Of a stretch of 48,864 bases of DNA, positions 27,908 through 37,199 are shown in pieces. Origin of the DNA: Corynebacterium kroppenstedtii (GTDB lineage: Bacteria; Actinomycetota; Actinomycetes; Mycobacteriales; Mycobacteriaceae); the NCBI RefSeq assembly GCF_003243515.1, contig NZ_QFRA01000026.1, positions 1-48,864 of the forward strand, in the 5' to 3' direction. The first letter of the stretch is position 1. Each line of letters opens with the position of its first letter. The notes beneath the pieces are model-generated. The model searched no databases, was not told the origin of the DNA, and saw only the letters and a list, made by a program, of their open reading frames with translations. Both the position numbers and the translations under genes were made by a program.

Positions 27908-29503
27908 TTAAACCTGAGCCACAGACTTGGTTTCAGTGGGGTCATCAGTATCGGGAATAACAGCGGCTGGTTCATTCAGAGCCTCGCGCCGGGCAGACTT
28001 CCGTTCGTAGCTCAAGTCTTTACCGTGGATCGTCAACGGCAGAGTCTCGGTCCGCGTAGCCTTCGCAACACCTGCGAGCGGGATGGACAGCAGGTATCCA
28101 GCCACTAGGGTTACGGCGAACGCGACGATGGAAATCATGAACGGTCCCAAATCAGTTTGGTTCATGAAGTAGCCGGACAGCGCTCCCAGAAGAAGCCCGG
28201 CCAGCACACCAAACCGGTTCGCCCGCACGGTGAAGATCCCCAACCCGAAGACCGCGGCAATCGGGATACCAAACAGGCCCGTGAGCGTGAGGAACAGATC
28301 CCACAGCTCGCCTTTCTCGGAAGCGATGAGCCACAACGCGATACCCGCCGAAAAGAGCCCGGTAATGACAATAATCATGCGGCTGAACAGGACGGATGCC
28401 TCGCCACGGCCAGGCATGAGGCGGTTACGGATATCCACCGTGATGCACGCGGAAATGGAGTTCAACGAGGAAGAAATAGTCGACTGCGCAGCGGCCAAAA
28501 TACCACCGATGATCAAACCGGCGATGCCACCCGGAAGCTCGGTCAGGATGTAGTAAGGAACGATCGCCGACGTGTTCACGTCATCCGGGAACCCGCCATT
28601 GCCCTGGTAGTAGGTGTACAGTGCGGTTCCCATGCCGTAGAAAATCGGGATGGTGATCAGCGCGAGGCACCCATTCACATACAGAGAGCCCTTCGTCGCC
28701 TGGACAGATGGCGTGGTCTGGTAGCGCTGAACCACATCCTGGCTGGCCGTGTAGGACTGCAAATTATTGAGCACACTGCCCAAGAAAATAATCGGGATCG
28801 ACACCGACAAATCACTGAAGGTGAAGTTCTGGCCAGAATAGAACTTCCCGTCCGAAGCGGCCTCAGACAACGTATGGGAAATCGAACCCGGACTATTCAC
28901 CAGGGCGACGACAATCACGACTAACGCACCCGACAGGAGGATGATGCCCTGAATAACGTCGGACCAGATCACGCCCTCCATACCGCCGAGGAATGTGTAA
29001 ATCACGCACGCAATCCCGACCAGCCCAGCGATCAGATAAGGGTTGATATCGCTGACGGCGGTGAGAGCCAGCGTCGGCAAGTAAATGACGATGGCAATCC
29101 GTCCGATGTGGAACAGGACGAAGAATAGGGAGCCGAAGACGCGAAGTACCACGTCAAAGCGTTCTTCCAGATATTCGTAGGCCGTCGTGACGTCGAGTTT
29201 ACGGAAGAACGGGACGTAGTAATAAACGAGGACAGGGACGATGGCGAAGATCGCGATGTTCCCCGCGGAATATGCCCAGTCCGTCAAGTACGCCTTTTCC
29301 GGGATGGACATGAAGGTGATGGCGGACAAGGTGGTGGCGTAGATGGAGAAGCCCGCGGCCCATGCGGGTATGCGCCCACCAGCTTTGAAGTAATCATCGC
29401 TACTGGCACCGGCGCGTTTCGAGAAATAGATGCCGACTGCCAACATGGCGACGATATAGACCGCAATGGCTAGCCAGTTCAGTGTGCCAAATTGCTGATG
29501 CAT
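27908..29503 (-). CDS. sodium:solute symporter (SSS family), probable sialic acid importer
   Basis: This is a 531-residue membrane protein with about 13 hydrophobic helices, typical for SSS. It starts MHQQFGTLNWLAIAVYIVAM and shows SSDDYFKAGGRIPAWAAGFS and FSIYATTLSAITFMSIPEKA, the family's first-helix substrate and sodium region, followed by GGMEGVIWSDVIQ. The basic C-terminal tail is cytoplasmic. SSS proteins import sialic acid in several bacteria. The nan-type operator over its promoter (29585-29598) and the broken nanT make it the likely working importer here. The start ATG at 29503 has AGGAGCGATCC upstream. The substrate is inferred from context only. Confidence 0.85.
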   Translation of the reverse strand: MHQQFGTLNWLAIAVYIVAMLAVGIYFSKRAGASSDDYFKAGGRIPAWAAGFSIYATTLSAITFMSIPEKAYLTDWAYSAGNIAIFAIVPVLVYYYVPFFRKLDVTTAYEYLEERFDVVLRVFGSLFFVLFHIGRIAIVIYLPTLALTAVSDINPYLIAGLVGIACVIYTFLGGMEGVIWSDVIQGIILLSGALVVIVVALVNSPGSISHTLSEAASDGKFYSGQNFTFSDLSVSIPIIFLGSVLNNLQSYTASQDVVQRYQTTPSVQATKGSLYVNGCLALITIPIFYGMGTALYTYYQGNGGFPDDVNTSAIVPYYILTELPGGIAGLIIGGILAAAQSTISSSLNSISACITVDIRNRLMPGRGEASVLFSRMIIVITGLFSAGIALWLIASEKGELWDLFLTLTGLFGIPIAAVFGLGIFTVRANRFGVLAGLLLGALSGYFMNQTDLGPFMISIVAFAVTLVAGYLLSIPLAGVAKATRTETLPLTIHGKDLSYERKSARREALNEPAAVIPDTDDPTETKSVAQV

Positions 29504-29572
29504 GGAGGATCGCTCCTAATGTGTTGTCAACAACCCGCTCACTGTGACTCACCGCCGTGCGGGTCGAACCCC

Positions 29573-29601
29573 ACACTACTGACCTGTCAGATGTCCGACA
29601 A
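29573..29601 (-). promoter_or_regulatory. SSS symporter promoter with tandem nan operator
   Basis: On the minus strand TTGTCG (29596-29601) and TAGTGT (29573-29578) are 17 bases apart. The tandem motif TGTCAGA TGTCCGA (29585-29598, plus strand) covers the -35 end and spacer. This matches the layout at nagA and implies repression by promoter occlusion. Confidence 0.55.
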
Positions 29602-29639
29602 GTGCAGTCAGGGGTGGATCCTACCCCCGGCGACAACAC

Positions 29640-30748
29640 TCGCAATGAAAACCGTGTGTTATTGACCCCCTGAGTGAGGTTCGTTACGTGTTGTTTGAGG
29701 CTTGGATTGGTGGCTTCGTGGTTTTGGTGGTGCTGTCCGATGCTTATGGGTGCTATCTGCGGTGGCGGGCATGGCCGAACTCACCCAGTTCCGCAGGCAA
29801 CTGCGCCAGAAAGTTGAACGAGAAAAGGTCACTGAACAGTAGAAGCGCCTCAATCAACACGCCGGACCGGAGCTAGGAATCATCTCCAGCAGCTCACCGA
29901 AAAAGGACGACGACTTCAAGATGGGCTTCAAAACAGCTCCCTAAACGGTTGGAACGCCCGTCTAGATATCTCCCAACCCCGTTCCTGTCGGCAGCTAAGA
30001 CCAACCTTGAGAAAGGTTGTGAACGATCCGACGGATTGCTCGCCGACCAGAAGCGGTCAAGACGGTTCCGGCAATAAGCCCTGATATAGCCCCAAGGCAT
30101 ACGACAGAAAACCAAGCCATTTCAGTGAAAACCGAGTACAAATAAGGCCACCACAAAACCCAAAAGCGTTACTAGTGGGCGCATGGTTTACCAACCCCTG
30201 TAGGCTGCGAGAGCGCCACCCGCATCTGGACTACACGATTGCAACACCTGGACCGACTTTTCCCGACACTCGCAGCTTTATATTGGAATGTTCCTTCAGA
30301 CAACGGATTCCCCCTACTAAGTCAATATTTTTATTAAGTTGCGCAAGCTCCTCTTTCGAAACGGTTTGTCGCTCGGCGGTGGAGGTAGAAGACCCCAGGT
30401 GAACTACTACGCAACCTTGTTCTTGTGAAGTAGAAGAAGCGCTAGCCGGGGCGACTGGGATCGAGACAAAGGCATCGAAGCAGCCAACGAAAGTGCCAAT
30501 TTCTCCTCCCAGTGCATAAATATGTCTTTTCGGAGAGCAATAGATAGATTAACCTCTTAGAAAAGGACTATCTCAAACAAGCCTGATACTCGCAAGCATC
30601 TTGCCCATTAATTGAAATAATCAATCATTTTCCAATGCCAGATAGGGGCCAAAGGACGCGTTTTGAGGTTTTTGGGGGGCAAGCTCACCGGAGACGGCGA
30701 AAGAGAAAAGTTAGCAGGGACTTTCTAGGGTTTTCCACGTCTGAGCTC
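29640..30748. other. gene-poor region of about 1.1 kb
   Basis: No gene with convincing length, ribosome binding site and composition. On the minus strand there are short hydrophobic ORFs at 30122-30184 and 29995-30120, and a stop-to-stop frame at 30231-30548 that could be a decayed secreted protein (see findings). Composition is lower in GC than the flanking genes. Confidence 0.5.
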
Positions 30749-30841
30749 GAAAACTGCGGGGGAATATGAGCCCCAAATAAAAGTGCGGGGGTATATGGGC
30801 GAAAAAACACCAAAAAGTGACCATATACCCCCGCAGTTTTC
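30749..30841. repeat. palindromic 93-96 bp repeat, copy 3
   Basis: It starts GAAAACTGCGGGGG and ends CCCCCGCAGTTTTC like copy 1. The internal half-site AAAAGTGCGGGGGTATATGG pairs with CCATATACCCCCGCAGTTTT over the loop GCGAAAAAACACC. It stands beyond the 3' end of rplA. Confidence 0.8.
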
Positions 30842-30970
30842 CGGCACGCGGGCACGAACCCCCGCAAATCCCGAGCAAAAGTCACGCAAGAAGATCAAAA
30901 GGACCGCACAAGAGCTACACGCGACCCGCCCCCCACAAAAACCAATACAAAACAGGGGTAAGTAGCAAAA

Positions 30971-30999
30971 AGGCAGATCCACATAGTGTGAATCTGCCT
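30971..30999 (-). terminator. rho-independent terminator of rplK-rplA
   Basis: AGGCAGATCCACA and TGTGAATCTGCCT pair over a short loop with one mismatch. On the minus strand the stem is followed by TTTTTGCTACTT. It lies about 60 bases past the rplA stop. Confidence 0.85.
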
Positions 31000-31059
31000 A
31001 TCTTTTGGCTATCCCAACCGGGCTAGCCGGGCTAACCGCTGTACTGCGGCTACAGAAAA

Positions 31060-31773
31060 CTACTCAGCTTCGCCGGTGTAGTTCTTCACCACAGTGTTGT
31101 CGACGGGCACAGCCGGACCATTGGTGCAGGACACGGTGACCTTCTTCAGGTAACGGCCCTTCGCAGCGGACGGCTTCACGCGAAGCAGTTCGTCGATCAG
31201 CGCACCGTAGTTCTCGGCAAGCTGCTCAGCCGAGAACGAAGCCTTGCCCAGCACAGCGTGCAGGTTGGCGGCCTTGTCCACGCGGAACGAAATCTTACCG
31301 CCCTTGATTTCCTTCACAGCCTTGGTGACGTCGGTGGTCACCGTGCCGGTCTTCGGGTTCGGCATCAGGCCACGGGGCCCCAGCACGCGTGCAACGCGAC
31401 CAACCTTGGCCATCTGGTCCGGCGTCGCGATAGCAGCGTCGAAGTCGGTCCAGCCACCCTGGATCCGCTCAACCAGTTCTGCAGTGCCGACGACATCGGC
31501 ACCAGCTTCCTCAGCGGCGGTAGCGTTCGGGCCCTCAGCGAAGACCACGACGCGAACCTCTTTACCCGTGCCGTTCGGCAACGAAACGGTCCCACGAACA
31601 AGCTGGTCAGCCTTGCGCGGGTCAACGCCCAGGCGGATCGCAACGTCCACCGTAGGGTCGTACGAGGAGTACGCGGTCTCCTTGACGGTCTTCATCGCGT
31701 CGATAGGAGCGTAAATACGGCCAGCGTCGATCTTCTCCAACGCAGCCTTGTAAGCCTTCGAGTTCTTGCTCAT
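31060..31773 (-). CDS. rplA: 50S ribosomal protein L1
   Basis: L1 binds 23S rRNA at the mobile L1 stalk. From the ATG at 31771-31773 it has 237 residues, the usual length. The upstream open frame to 31833 is not used, since AAGGATTGG precedes the ATG and relatives begin MSKNSKAYKAA. Recognisable parts are VDVAIRLGVDPRKADQLVRG, VLGPRGLMPNPKTGTVT and the C-terminal SAAKGRYLKKVTVS. It lies 125 bases after rplK in one operon and ends in a strong terminator. Unlike E. coli, rplJ does not follow directly; the sialic acid island lies between. Confidence 0.97.
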   Translation of the reverse strand: MSKNSKAYKAALEKIDAGRIYAPIDAMKTVKETAYSSYDPTVDVAIRLGVDPRKADQLVRGTVSLPNGTGKEVRVVVFAEGPNATAAEEAGADVVGTAELVERIQGGWTDFDAAIATPDQMAKVGRVARVLGPRGLMPNPKTGTVTTDVTKAVKEIKGGKISFRVDKAANLHAVLGKASFSAEQLAENYGALIDELLRVKPSAAKGRYLKKVTVSCTNGPAVPVDNTVVKNYTGEAE

Positions 31774-31898
31774 AAAAATCCAATCCTTAAACGTTTGGAG
31801 TAGTGGTCGCGGGCCAGCAAGAGGCCCTCCCACTGAAAAAGTGAATTACGCGAAACGCGCTGTGCGAAACGCGGGCACAAAACCCGCACTAACCGAAG

Positions 31899-32339
31899 TT
31901 ACGCGGTCACGCCCTTAACGTCGATACCCATGGAACGAGCGGTACCAGCGATGATGCGCGCACCCATGTCCAGGTCATTCGCATTCAGGTCTTCCATCTT
32001 GGTCTGTGCAATCTCCTTGCACTGATCCCACGTGACGGACCCGACCTTGTTGGTGTTCGGCTCGCCCGAACCCTTCTGCAGGTTCGCAGCCTTAAGCAGC
32101 AGCTTCGCAGCCGGCGGGGTCTTAAGCTTGAACGTGAACGAGCGGTCCTCGTACACGGTGATCTCAACCGGAACGACGTTTCCGCGCTGGTCTTCCGTCG
32201 CAGCGTTGTAGGCTTTGCAGAACTCCATGATGTTGACGCCATGAGCACCCAACGCAGGACCAACCGGGGGGGCCGGGTTAGCCTGACCAGCCTGAATCTG
32301 CAGCTTAATGAAGCCCGAAACCTTCTTCTTCGGAGCCAT
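31899..32339 (-). CDS. rplK: 50S ribosomal protein L11
   Basis: L11 forms the GTPase-associated centre with 23S rRNA. It has 146 residues and the start MAPKKKVSGFIKLQIQAGQA matches actinobacterial L11. The proline-rich linker PAPPVGPALGAHGVNIMEFC and the C-terminal RNA-binding domain (ending TARSMGIDVKGV) are intact. ATG at 32339 with AAAGAGG upstream. It lies 264 bases after nusG; this gap shows no clear terminator or gene. Confidence 0.97.
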   Translation of the reverse strand: MAPKKKVSGFIKLQIQAGQANPAPPVGPALGAHGVNIMEFCKAYNAATEDQRGNVVPVEITVYEDRSFTFKLKTPPAAKLLLKAANLQKGSGEPNTNKVGSVTWDQCKEIAQTKMEDLNANDLDMGARIIAGTARSMGIDVKGVTA

Positions 32340-32603
32340 TGTTACAACCTCTTTCTGTTACCAAACAACGCGACTCTGACCTCCACGGTGAACCTCCACC
32401 CGGAAGCGGGAACCGCATCATTCGACCGGATGCCTGAATTCCCAGGCCACCGGAAAGATGACAGTGACATTCGTGCGTCCACGCAGTAGCATCCACCGTT
32501 GCGGTATCCCACCGTCGCGATGTCCACCACCAAGGCTCAGACACACACGAAGGGCCACGATACCGGAGTTCGACACCTTAGCCCAAATCCACTCAGGTAG
32601 CGC

Positions 32604-33665
32604 TTAGTTGATCTTCTCCACCTGGTCAAAGTCCAATTCCACAGGAGTCTCACGTCCGAAGATGGACACCAGAGCCTTCAGCTTGCTGTTCTCGGCATCG
32701 ATCTCGGAAATCGTGGCGGACACCGACGCAAACGGACCGGATAGGACCGTCACAGCCTCGCCGACCTCGTAGTCCACCTTGACCTTGTCCGCAGCCGGAC
32801 GCGGAGGTGCAGCCACACCAGTGCTGGACACATCCACAGCAGCTGGTTCGTCGCCTTCCTGCTCGGCCTTTTGCGTCGCCGTCTCCAGCGGCAACAGGAA
32901 CTTCGCAACCTCGCGAATCTTCACCGGCGTGGGGTGCCCCTCATTCCCGACGAAGCTCGTGATCCCCGGCGTGTCACGAATGACCGACCAGGATGCGTCG
33001 TCAAGCTCAATACGCATCAACACGTACCCCGGAAGCAACTTGTGCTTGACAACCTTCCGCTTCCCGTCCTTGACCTCGACTTCTTCCTCGATGGGGACGA
33101 CAACTTCGTGGATCTGCTCGTCGACGCCCAGGGTCTGCGACCGAACCTCGAGGTCCGTCTTCACTTTGTTTTCGTAACCTGAGTAACACTGGACGATGTA
33201 CCACTCACCCGGCAGCTTCTTGAGCTCACGCATGAACTTGCGCAGACGCACCTTGTAGGCCTGCATCGCGGCCGCCTCAGGGTCCTGCTCCGCCTCGTCC
33301 GCAGCGGAGGGCTGATCGGTTGCTCCCTCACTTGCCGACGCTCCACGTGCCGAGGCTGACCCGTCCGCGTCGCTCCCCGTGGTCGCAGAGGGCGACGCCG
33401 CGGTGTTATCGCTTTCCGACGCCGTTTCCGTGGCGACTGCGCCTTCGGCGTCCATATCACGAGCTTGATCGACCTCATTGCCCTGCGAGCCAGCGGCGTC
33501 GGACTTATTACCTGCGTCGGATGAGCTCTGTGTAGCGCCCGCGGAGAACTGGGGCTCCTGGGCCTTGCGAGCAGCCTCTTGAACATCAGCGGCTGCCTGT
33601 GCTGCTAAATCCGCGGCGCTCTGCGGCTTGTCGGACTCGGTGGATGAATTCGTTGTGTCACTCAT
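32604..33665 (-). CDS. nusG: transcription termination/antitermination protein NusG
   Basis: NusG binds RNA polymerase near the clamp and links it to Rho and the ribosome. From the ATG at 33663-33665 (AGAAGGACTG upstream) it has 353 residues, against about 180 in E. coli. Residues 1 to about 130 are an Ala/Ser/Asp/Glu-rich low-complexity extension. The NGN domain starts at KKLPGEWYIVQCYSGYENKV. The KOW domain (VGEAVTVLSGPF ... FGRETPVELDFDQVEKI) ends the protein, and a linker of about 35 residues rich in Ala and Pro separates the two. Long acidic N-termini are known in actinobacterial NusG, so the extension is unusual in length rather than kind. secE lies just upstream. Confidence 0.95.
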   Translation of the reverse strand: MSDTTNSSTESDKPQSAADLAAQAAADVQEAARKAQEPQFSAGATQSSSDAGNKSDAAGSQGNEVDQARDMDAEGAVATETASESDNTAASPSATTGSDADGSASARGASASEGATDQPSAADEAEQDPEAAAMQAYKVRLRKFMRELKKLPGEWYIVQCYSGYENKVKTDLEVRSQTLGVDEQIHEVVVPIEEEVEVKDGKRKVVKHKLLPGYVLMRIELDDASWSVIRDTPGITSFVGNEGHPTPVKIREVAKFLLPLETATQKAEQEGDEPAAVDVSSTGVAAPPRPAADKVKVDYEVGEAVTVLSGPFASVSATISEIDAENSKLKALVSIFGRETPVELDFDQVEKIN

Positions 33666-33829
33666 GAATAATGTCAGTCCTTCTCTACGGTGTTTCCAAA
33701 GGAAAATCCCGCCTCCCCTCTCGGGTTGGCGGGACAATATGGAAGCGATTATACACAGCTGACCGGGCTATTCCCAACTACACTTTGCGCTGCTCGGGAC
33801 CCCGGCCGACGTAAGTTGTTAATACGTAT

Positions 33830-34153
33830 TTAGTGAGTGAGAGTCCACTCGACGCCTTTACCGGCGAGGAAATCGACGCCCGAAACAATGCCGATCACGA
33901 CGATCAGGAACAGCAGGACAACGCCGGTGTAGACGCCCATCTGACGCCACGTTGGCCAAATGACTTTCCGCATCTCGGCAATAACACCGCGGAAATAATC
34001 GACGATCTGGGTGAAGATATTTCCACGGCCACCCACGGTCTCTGGGCCCGATTGGGCACTACGAGCGCGGGATTTTGACACAGTGGAGGATCCTGTGATC
34101 TGGCGTTTACCGGACGGACGCAATGCTCCCGTAGAGCTTCGTTCCTCGCTCAC
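33830..34153 (-). CDS. secE: preprotein translocase subunit SecE
   Basis: SecE is the small essential SecYEG subunit in the membrane. The frame is open into the tRNA-Trp gene, so I use GTG 34151-34153, preceded by GAGGAG, giving 107 residues. It has a basic Ser/Arg-rich N-terminus, the amphipathic helix with the conserved EMRKVIWPTWRQM motif, and one transmembrane helix (GVYTGVVLLFLIVVIGIVSG). The order tRNA-Trp, secE, nusG, rplK, rplA is standard for the group. Confidence 0.95.
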   Translation of the reverse strand: MSEERSSTGALRPSGKRQITGSSTVSKSRARSAQSGPETVGGRGNIFTQIVDYFRGVIAEMRKVIWPTWRQMGVYTGVVLLFLIVVIGIVSGVDFLAGKGVEWTLTH

Positions 34154-34225
34154 GCGCACTCTCCTCGACTGAGATGAAAATGTACACACGCCAGTTCCGC
34201 GGGAACCTGGCTTAATACGTTTTTG

Positions 34226-34298
<73 letters not shown>

Positions 34299-34506
34299 AT
34301 GTTTTCCTACCGCTACCGTACAGCAACGGATCCACACCATCACTGATGTGAACTCATCTCTGTACCTGCACCGGTCAGGCAACACACCAACCATAGCAGA
34401 GAAGCCTCACGCCTAAACCAGGCGATAGTGAGCTCCACTTTCGACGGCGATGCGTAGTGGGAGAAAAAGGGCCACCCATCAGGGCGACCCCTCATCTATC
34501 TCCCAG

Positions 34507-34580
34507 TAGCGATGGAGGGACTCGAACCCTCGACCTCACGATTATGAGTCGTGCGCTCTCACCATCTGAGCTACATCGCC
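34507..34580 (-). tRNA. trnM: tRNA-Met (CAT anticodon)
   Basis: Minus-strand cloverleaf starting GGCGATGTAGCTCAG, anticodon loop CTCATAA (CAT), T-arm GGGTTCGAGTCCC, discriminator A. The CAT anticodon could in principle be the lysidine tRNA-Ile2; the position beside tRNA-Thr favours elongator Met. Confidence 0.9.
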
Positions 34581-34649
34581 ACAGTTACAACATATAATCC
34601 CGGTGGACATACCGGAGCACCGTCAGTCCACCGGGAATTGGTGTAACGG

Positions 34650-34722
34650 AGCCCCCTGACAGAATCGAACTGTCGACCTTTTCCTTACCATGGAAACGCT
34701 CTGCCGACTGAGCTAAGGGGGC
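34650..34722 (-). tRNA. trnT: tRNA-Thr (GGT anticodon)
   Basis: Minus-strand cloverleaf with acceptor GCCCCCT/AGGGGGC, anticodon stem TTTCC/GGAAA with loop ATGGTAA (GGT), and T-loop GTTCGATTC. Confidence 0.94.
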
Positions 34723-34982
34723 AACAACTCGCTGGAATCACACATAACAGCGCAAGCGTGATCTTGCGAAGCCTCACACAATGTAACCGACCAGAATGGA
34801 ACTCACAAATCACCAGGTCATAAGGTGTGGCGGATCGAAAACGAATTGCTCGCTAGAGAAAACCCGCTTAAGAGGAGTCCGACCGACAGGAGCTCCACAC
34901 AGGAGAACCCCCATAAATACCGACCAGCAACGACAAAACCCGCCGGGCTGCACTAACTTCGCAACCCTGGCGGGATCATGGG

Positions 34983-35064
34983 TGCCAGATGATGGATTCG
35001 AACCAACGTAGGCAAAGCCGACGGATTTACAATCCGCTCCCTTTGGCCGCTCGGGCAATCTGGC
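34983..35064 (-). tRNA. trnY: tRNA-Tyr (GTA anticodon)
   Basis: Minus-strand type II tRNA of 82 bases with acceptor GCCAGAT/ATCTGGC, anticodon loop TTGTAAA (GTA), a long variable arm and T-loop GGTTCGAATCC. The 34723-34982 spacer before it shows no gene. Confidence 0.93.
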
Positions 35065-35219
35065 GTGCGCTCAGTTGAACGCGCTGCATACTCTACTACG
35101 AATACAGGCCTAGACAGCAAATCATCCCTTCACGCAGGGATTTTGCGGAGGCTAACGACGCGGCCCGCGAGGATTTACTCTCCGCGCACCACCCGGCATC
35201 AGCGAACACACCGTCGTCG

Positions 35220-36287
35220 CTACCCCACACGCGCCATCGTGAAGCCCAGCAATGCGCGCAAAGCATTCGTCGTCGAGCTATCCGGCAGCGCCTCCAGCGC
35301 CTTCAAGGCAGCGTCGGCGTGCTCCTCCACTTTCGCCACCGTCCGCGCCCGCGCGTCCGTCGCAGCGATCAAAGCGAGCGCTTCTTCAACATCGGCATCC
35401 GTCGACAAGGGAGAACGCAGCATCTCACGGAGCCGCTTATTCTCTTTCCTGTCGCCTTCCATCGCGTAGAGCATCGGCAGGGTGTGTACGCCCTCGCGCA
35501 AGTCCGTGCCCGGCGTCTTCCCCGATTCACTCGTGTCGGAAAAAATGTCGATCATGTCGTCGACAATTTGGAACACCATGCCCAGGTGCTCCCCGAATGT
35601 GGCCAGTGCCTGCTGGATTGGGGCTGGGGTTCCGGCGTGCATTGCCCCAAGAAAGCCTGCGGAACGGATCAGGACCGCGGTCTTCTCGTGGATGACGTTT
35701 AAGTAGTGTTCAATCTCGTCGCCCGAGGTCGCGCCGATAGTTTCGCGCATTTGGCCGGTGACTAAGTCCCCGAAGGCTTCCGAGAAATGCTTCACCGTCT
35801 TCACACCCAGCGACGCCATCAACCGCGACGCGGCCGACAGGATGAAGTCCCCCGCCAAGATGGCTACCGAGTTATTCCAACGAAAGTTCGCGCTATCCGC
35901 GCCGCGACGCTTCTCAGCCTCGTCCATGACATCGTCGTGATAGAGCGTCGCTAAGTGGGTCATTTCAACGACGATGGCGGCCTTGATGACGTCGTCACAC
36001 CCCGGCCTCTCGCCGTAACGGGACGCGAGCAGGACAAACATGGGGCGGACGCGCTTCCCCCCGGCCAGCGCCAAGTGCTTGACCTTGTCGGTCACGAACG
36101 ATGCGCCCTGATCCAACTCACGGATAAGCAGTTTCTCGCATTTTTCCATCCCGTCGGCCACAAAGGAATTCAATTCGTCGTCGCCGAGGTCAATACTGGA
36201 CTCCACACTACGGGAATCCAGGCCGGTAACCTCGCCTCTCACGGCGTCGACGCTGGATTCCACAGCACTGCTCTGTCCGCTGGTCAT
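35220..36287 (-). CDS. grcC: polyprenyl diphosphate synthase (menaquinone side chain)
   Basis: This trans-prenyltransferase chains isopentenyl diphosphate onto an allylic primer, making the long isoprenoid that MenA attaches. From the ATG at 36285-36287 it has 355 residues. GGKRVRP, the first Asp-rich motif (LYHDDVMDEA), GDFILSAAS and the second Asp-rich motif (QIVDDMIDIFSD) are all present. The first about 75 residues are a variable acidic extension. It is the last gene of the men operon running down from menC, downstream of menG by 194 bases. Chain length cannot be told from the motif alone. Confidence 0.92.
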   Translation of the reverse strand: MTSGQSSAVESSVDAVRGEVTGLDSRSVESSIDLGDDELNSFVADGMEKCEKLLIRELDQGASFVTDKVKHLALAGGKRVRPMFVLLASRYGERPGCDDVIKAAIVVEMTHLATLYHDDVMDEAEKRRGADSANFRWNNSVAILAGDFILSAASRLMASLGVKTVKHFSEAFGDLVTGQMRETIGATSGDEIEHYLNVIHEKTAVLIRSAGFLGAMHAGTPAPIQQALATFGEHLGMVFQIVDDMIDIFSDTSESGKTPGTDLREGVHTLPMLYAMEGDRKENKRLREMLRSPLSTDADVEEALALIAATDARARTVAKVEEHADAALKALEALPDSSTTNALRALLGFTMARVG

Positions 36288-36481
36288 CGCACGATCCTCG
36301 TTCGTTGGGCATGGGTAGATGGTCACGAGCACGCGTCGCATGTACAACCCCGAATCGGGCAAACACCGCACGCACGAGCACGATGGTGGCTCGCAACCAT
36401 CTAAAACAACGTGCCTAGCCTATCGCACAAAAACAAACCCACAGATATGGGCCGTCGGCACCTTGGGGTTTCGTCGGGGTT

Positions 36482-37171
36482 TTATCGCGGTTTCGTCGCG
36501 CTGTGGAGGGCCACGATGCCGCCGGTCAAGTTCCTCCAGCCGACCTCTTTCCAGCCCGCAGACTGAATGATCCGCGCTAAAGTCTCCTGGTCAGGCCACG
36601 CGCGGATGGACTCCGCCAGGTACACGTACGACTCCGGATCCGATGACACGATTTTCGCCACCGCCGGCAGCGCCCACATCAAGTACTCCGTGTAGATCGT
36701 CGAGAACACGGGGATCACCGGCGTTGAAAACTCGCACACCGTTAAGCGTCCACCTGGCTTGACGACGCGGGCCATCTCGCGGAGCCCAGCGGCCGTGTCC
36801 CCGAAATTCCTGAGGCCGAAAGAGATCGTGGCAGCGTCGAAAGTGTTATCGGCGAAGGGCAGGCTAAGGCCGTCACCTGCGACTAGAGGGACGTTCCGAT
36901 GGCGTCCGGCTTTCAACATACCGAGGGAAAAGTCGCACCCCACCACGAGCGCGCCGGACTTGGATAGTTCCGCCGTGGAGACACCCGTCCCGGCGGCGAG
37001 GTCCACGACTTTCTCGCCGGGCTTCGGATCGAGCCGCTTGCGCGTTGCTTTTCGCCACAGCGTGTCGATCCCACCGGTCAGCACGGTGTTAGTTAGGTCA
37101 TATTTCTTGCCGACGGCATCGAACATGCGCGCCACTTCACGGGGTTTCTTTTCCAACGTCGCTCTAGCCAC
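36482..37171 (-). CDS. menG: demethylmenaquinone methyltransferase
   Basis: It methylates demethylmenaquinone with S-adenosylmethionine, the last step of menaquinone synthesis (UbiE/MenG family). From GTG 37169-37171 it has 229 residues. Motifs include MFDAVGKKYDLTNTVLTGGI, the SAM-binding VVDLAAGTGVSTAELSKSG, DGLSLPFADNTFDAATISFG, GLRNF and the REMARVVKPGG strand. The open frame extends 36 codons further upstream into the mgtA end, but that part is Arg-rich and unlike the family. It lies 28 bases after mgtA. Confidence 0.93.
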   Translation of the reverse strand: MARATLEKKPREVARMFDAVGKKYDLTNTVLTGGIDTLWRKATRKRLDPKPGEKVVDLAAGTGVSTAELSKSGALVVGCDFSLGMLKAGRHRNVPLVAGDGLSLPFADNTFDAATISFGLRNFGDTAAGLREMARVVKPGGRLTVCEFSTPVIPVFSTIYTEYLMWALPAVAKIVSSDPESYVYLAESIRAWPDQETLARIIQSAGWKEVGWRNLTGGIVALHSATKPR

Positions 37172-37199
37172 GAGGCCCCAGAGTACCCGGTGAGCCCGT

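Noticed and set aside
35065..35219. Possible gene between tRNA-Tyr and grcC
   Set aside because: Short, no ribosome binding site; only plus-strand frames antisense to or merging with grcC.
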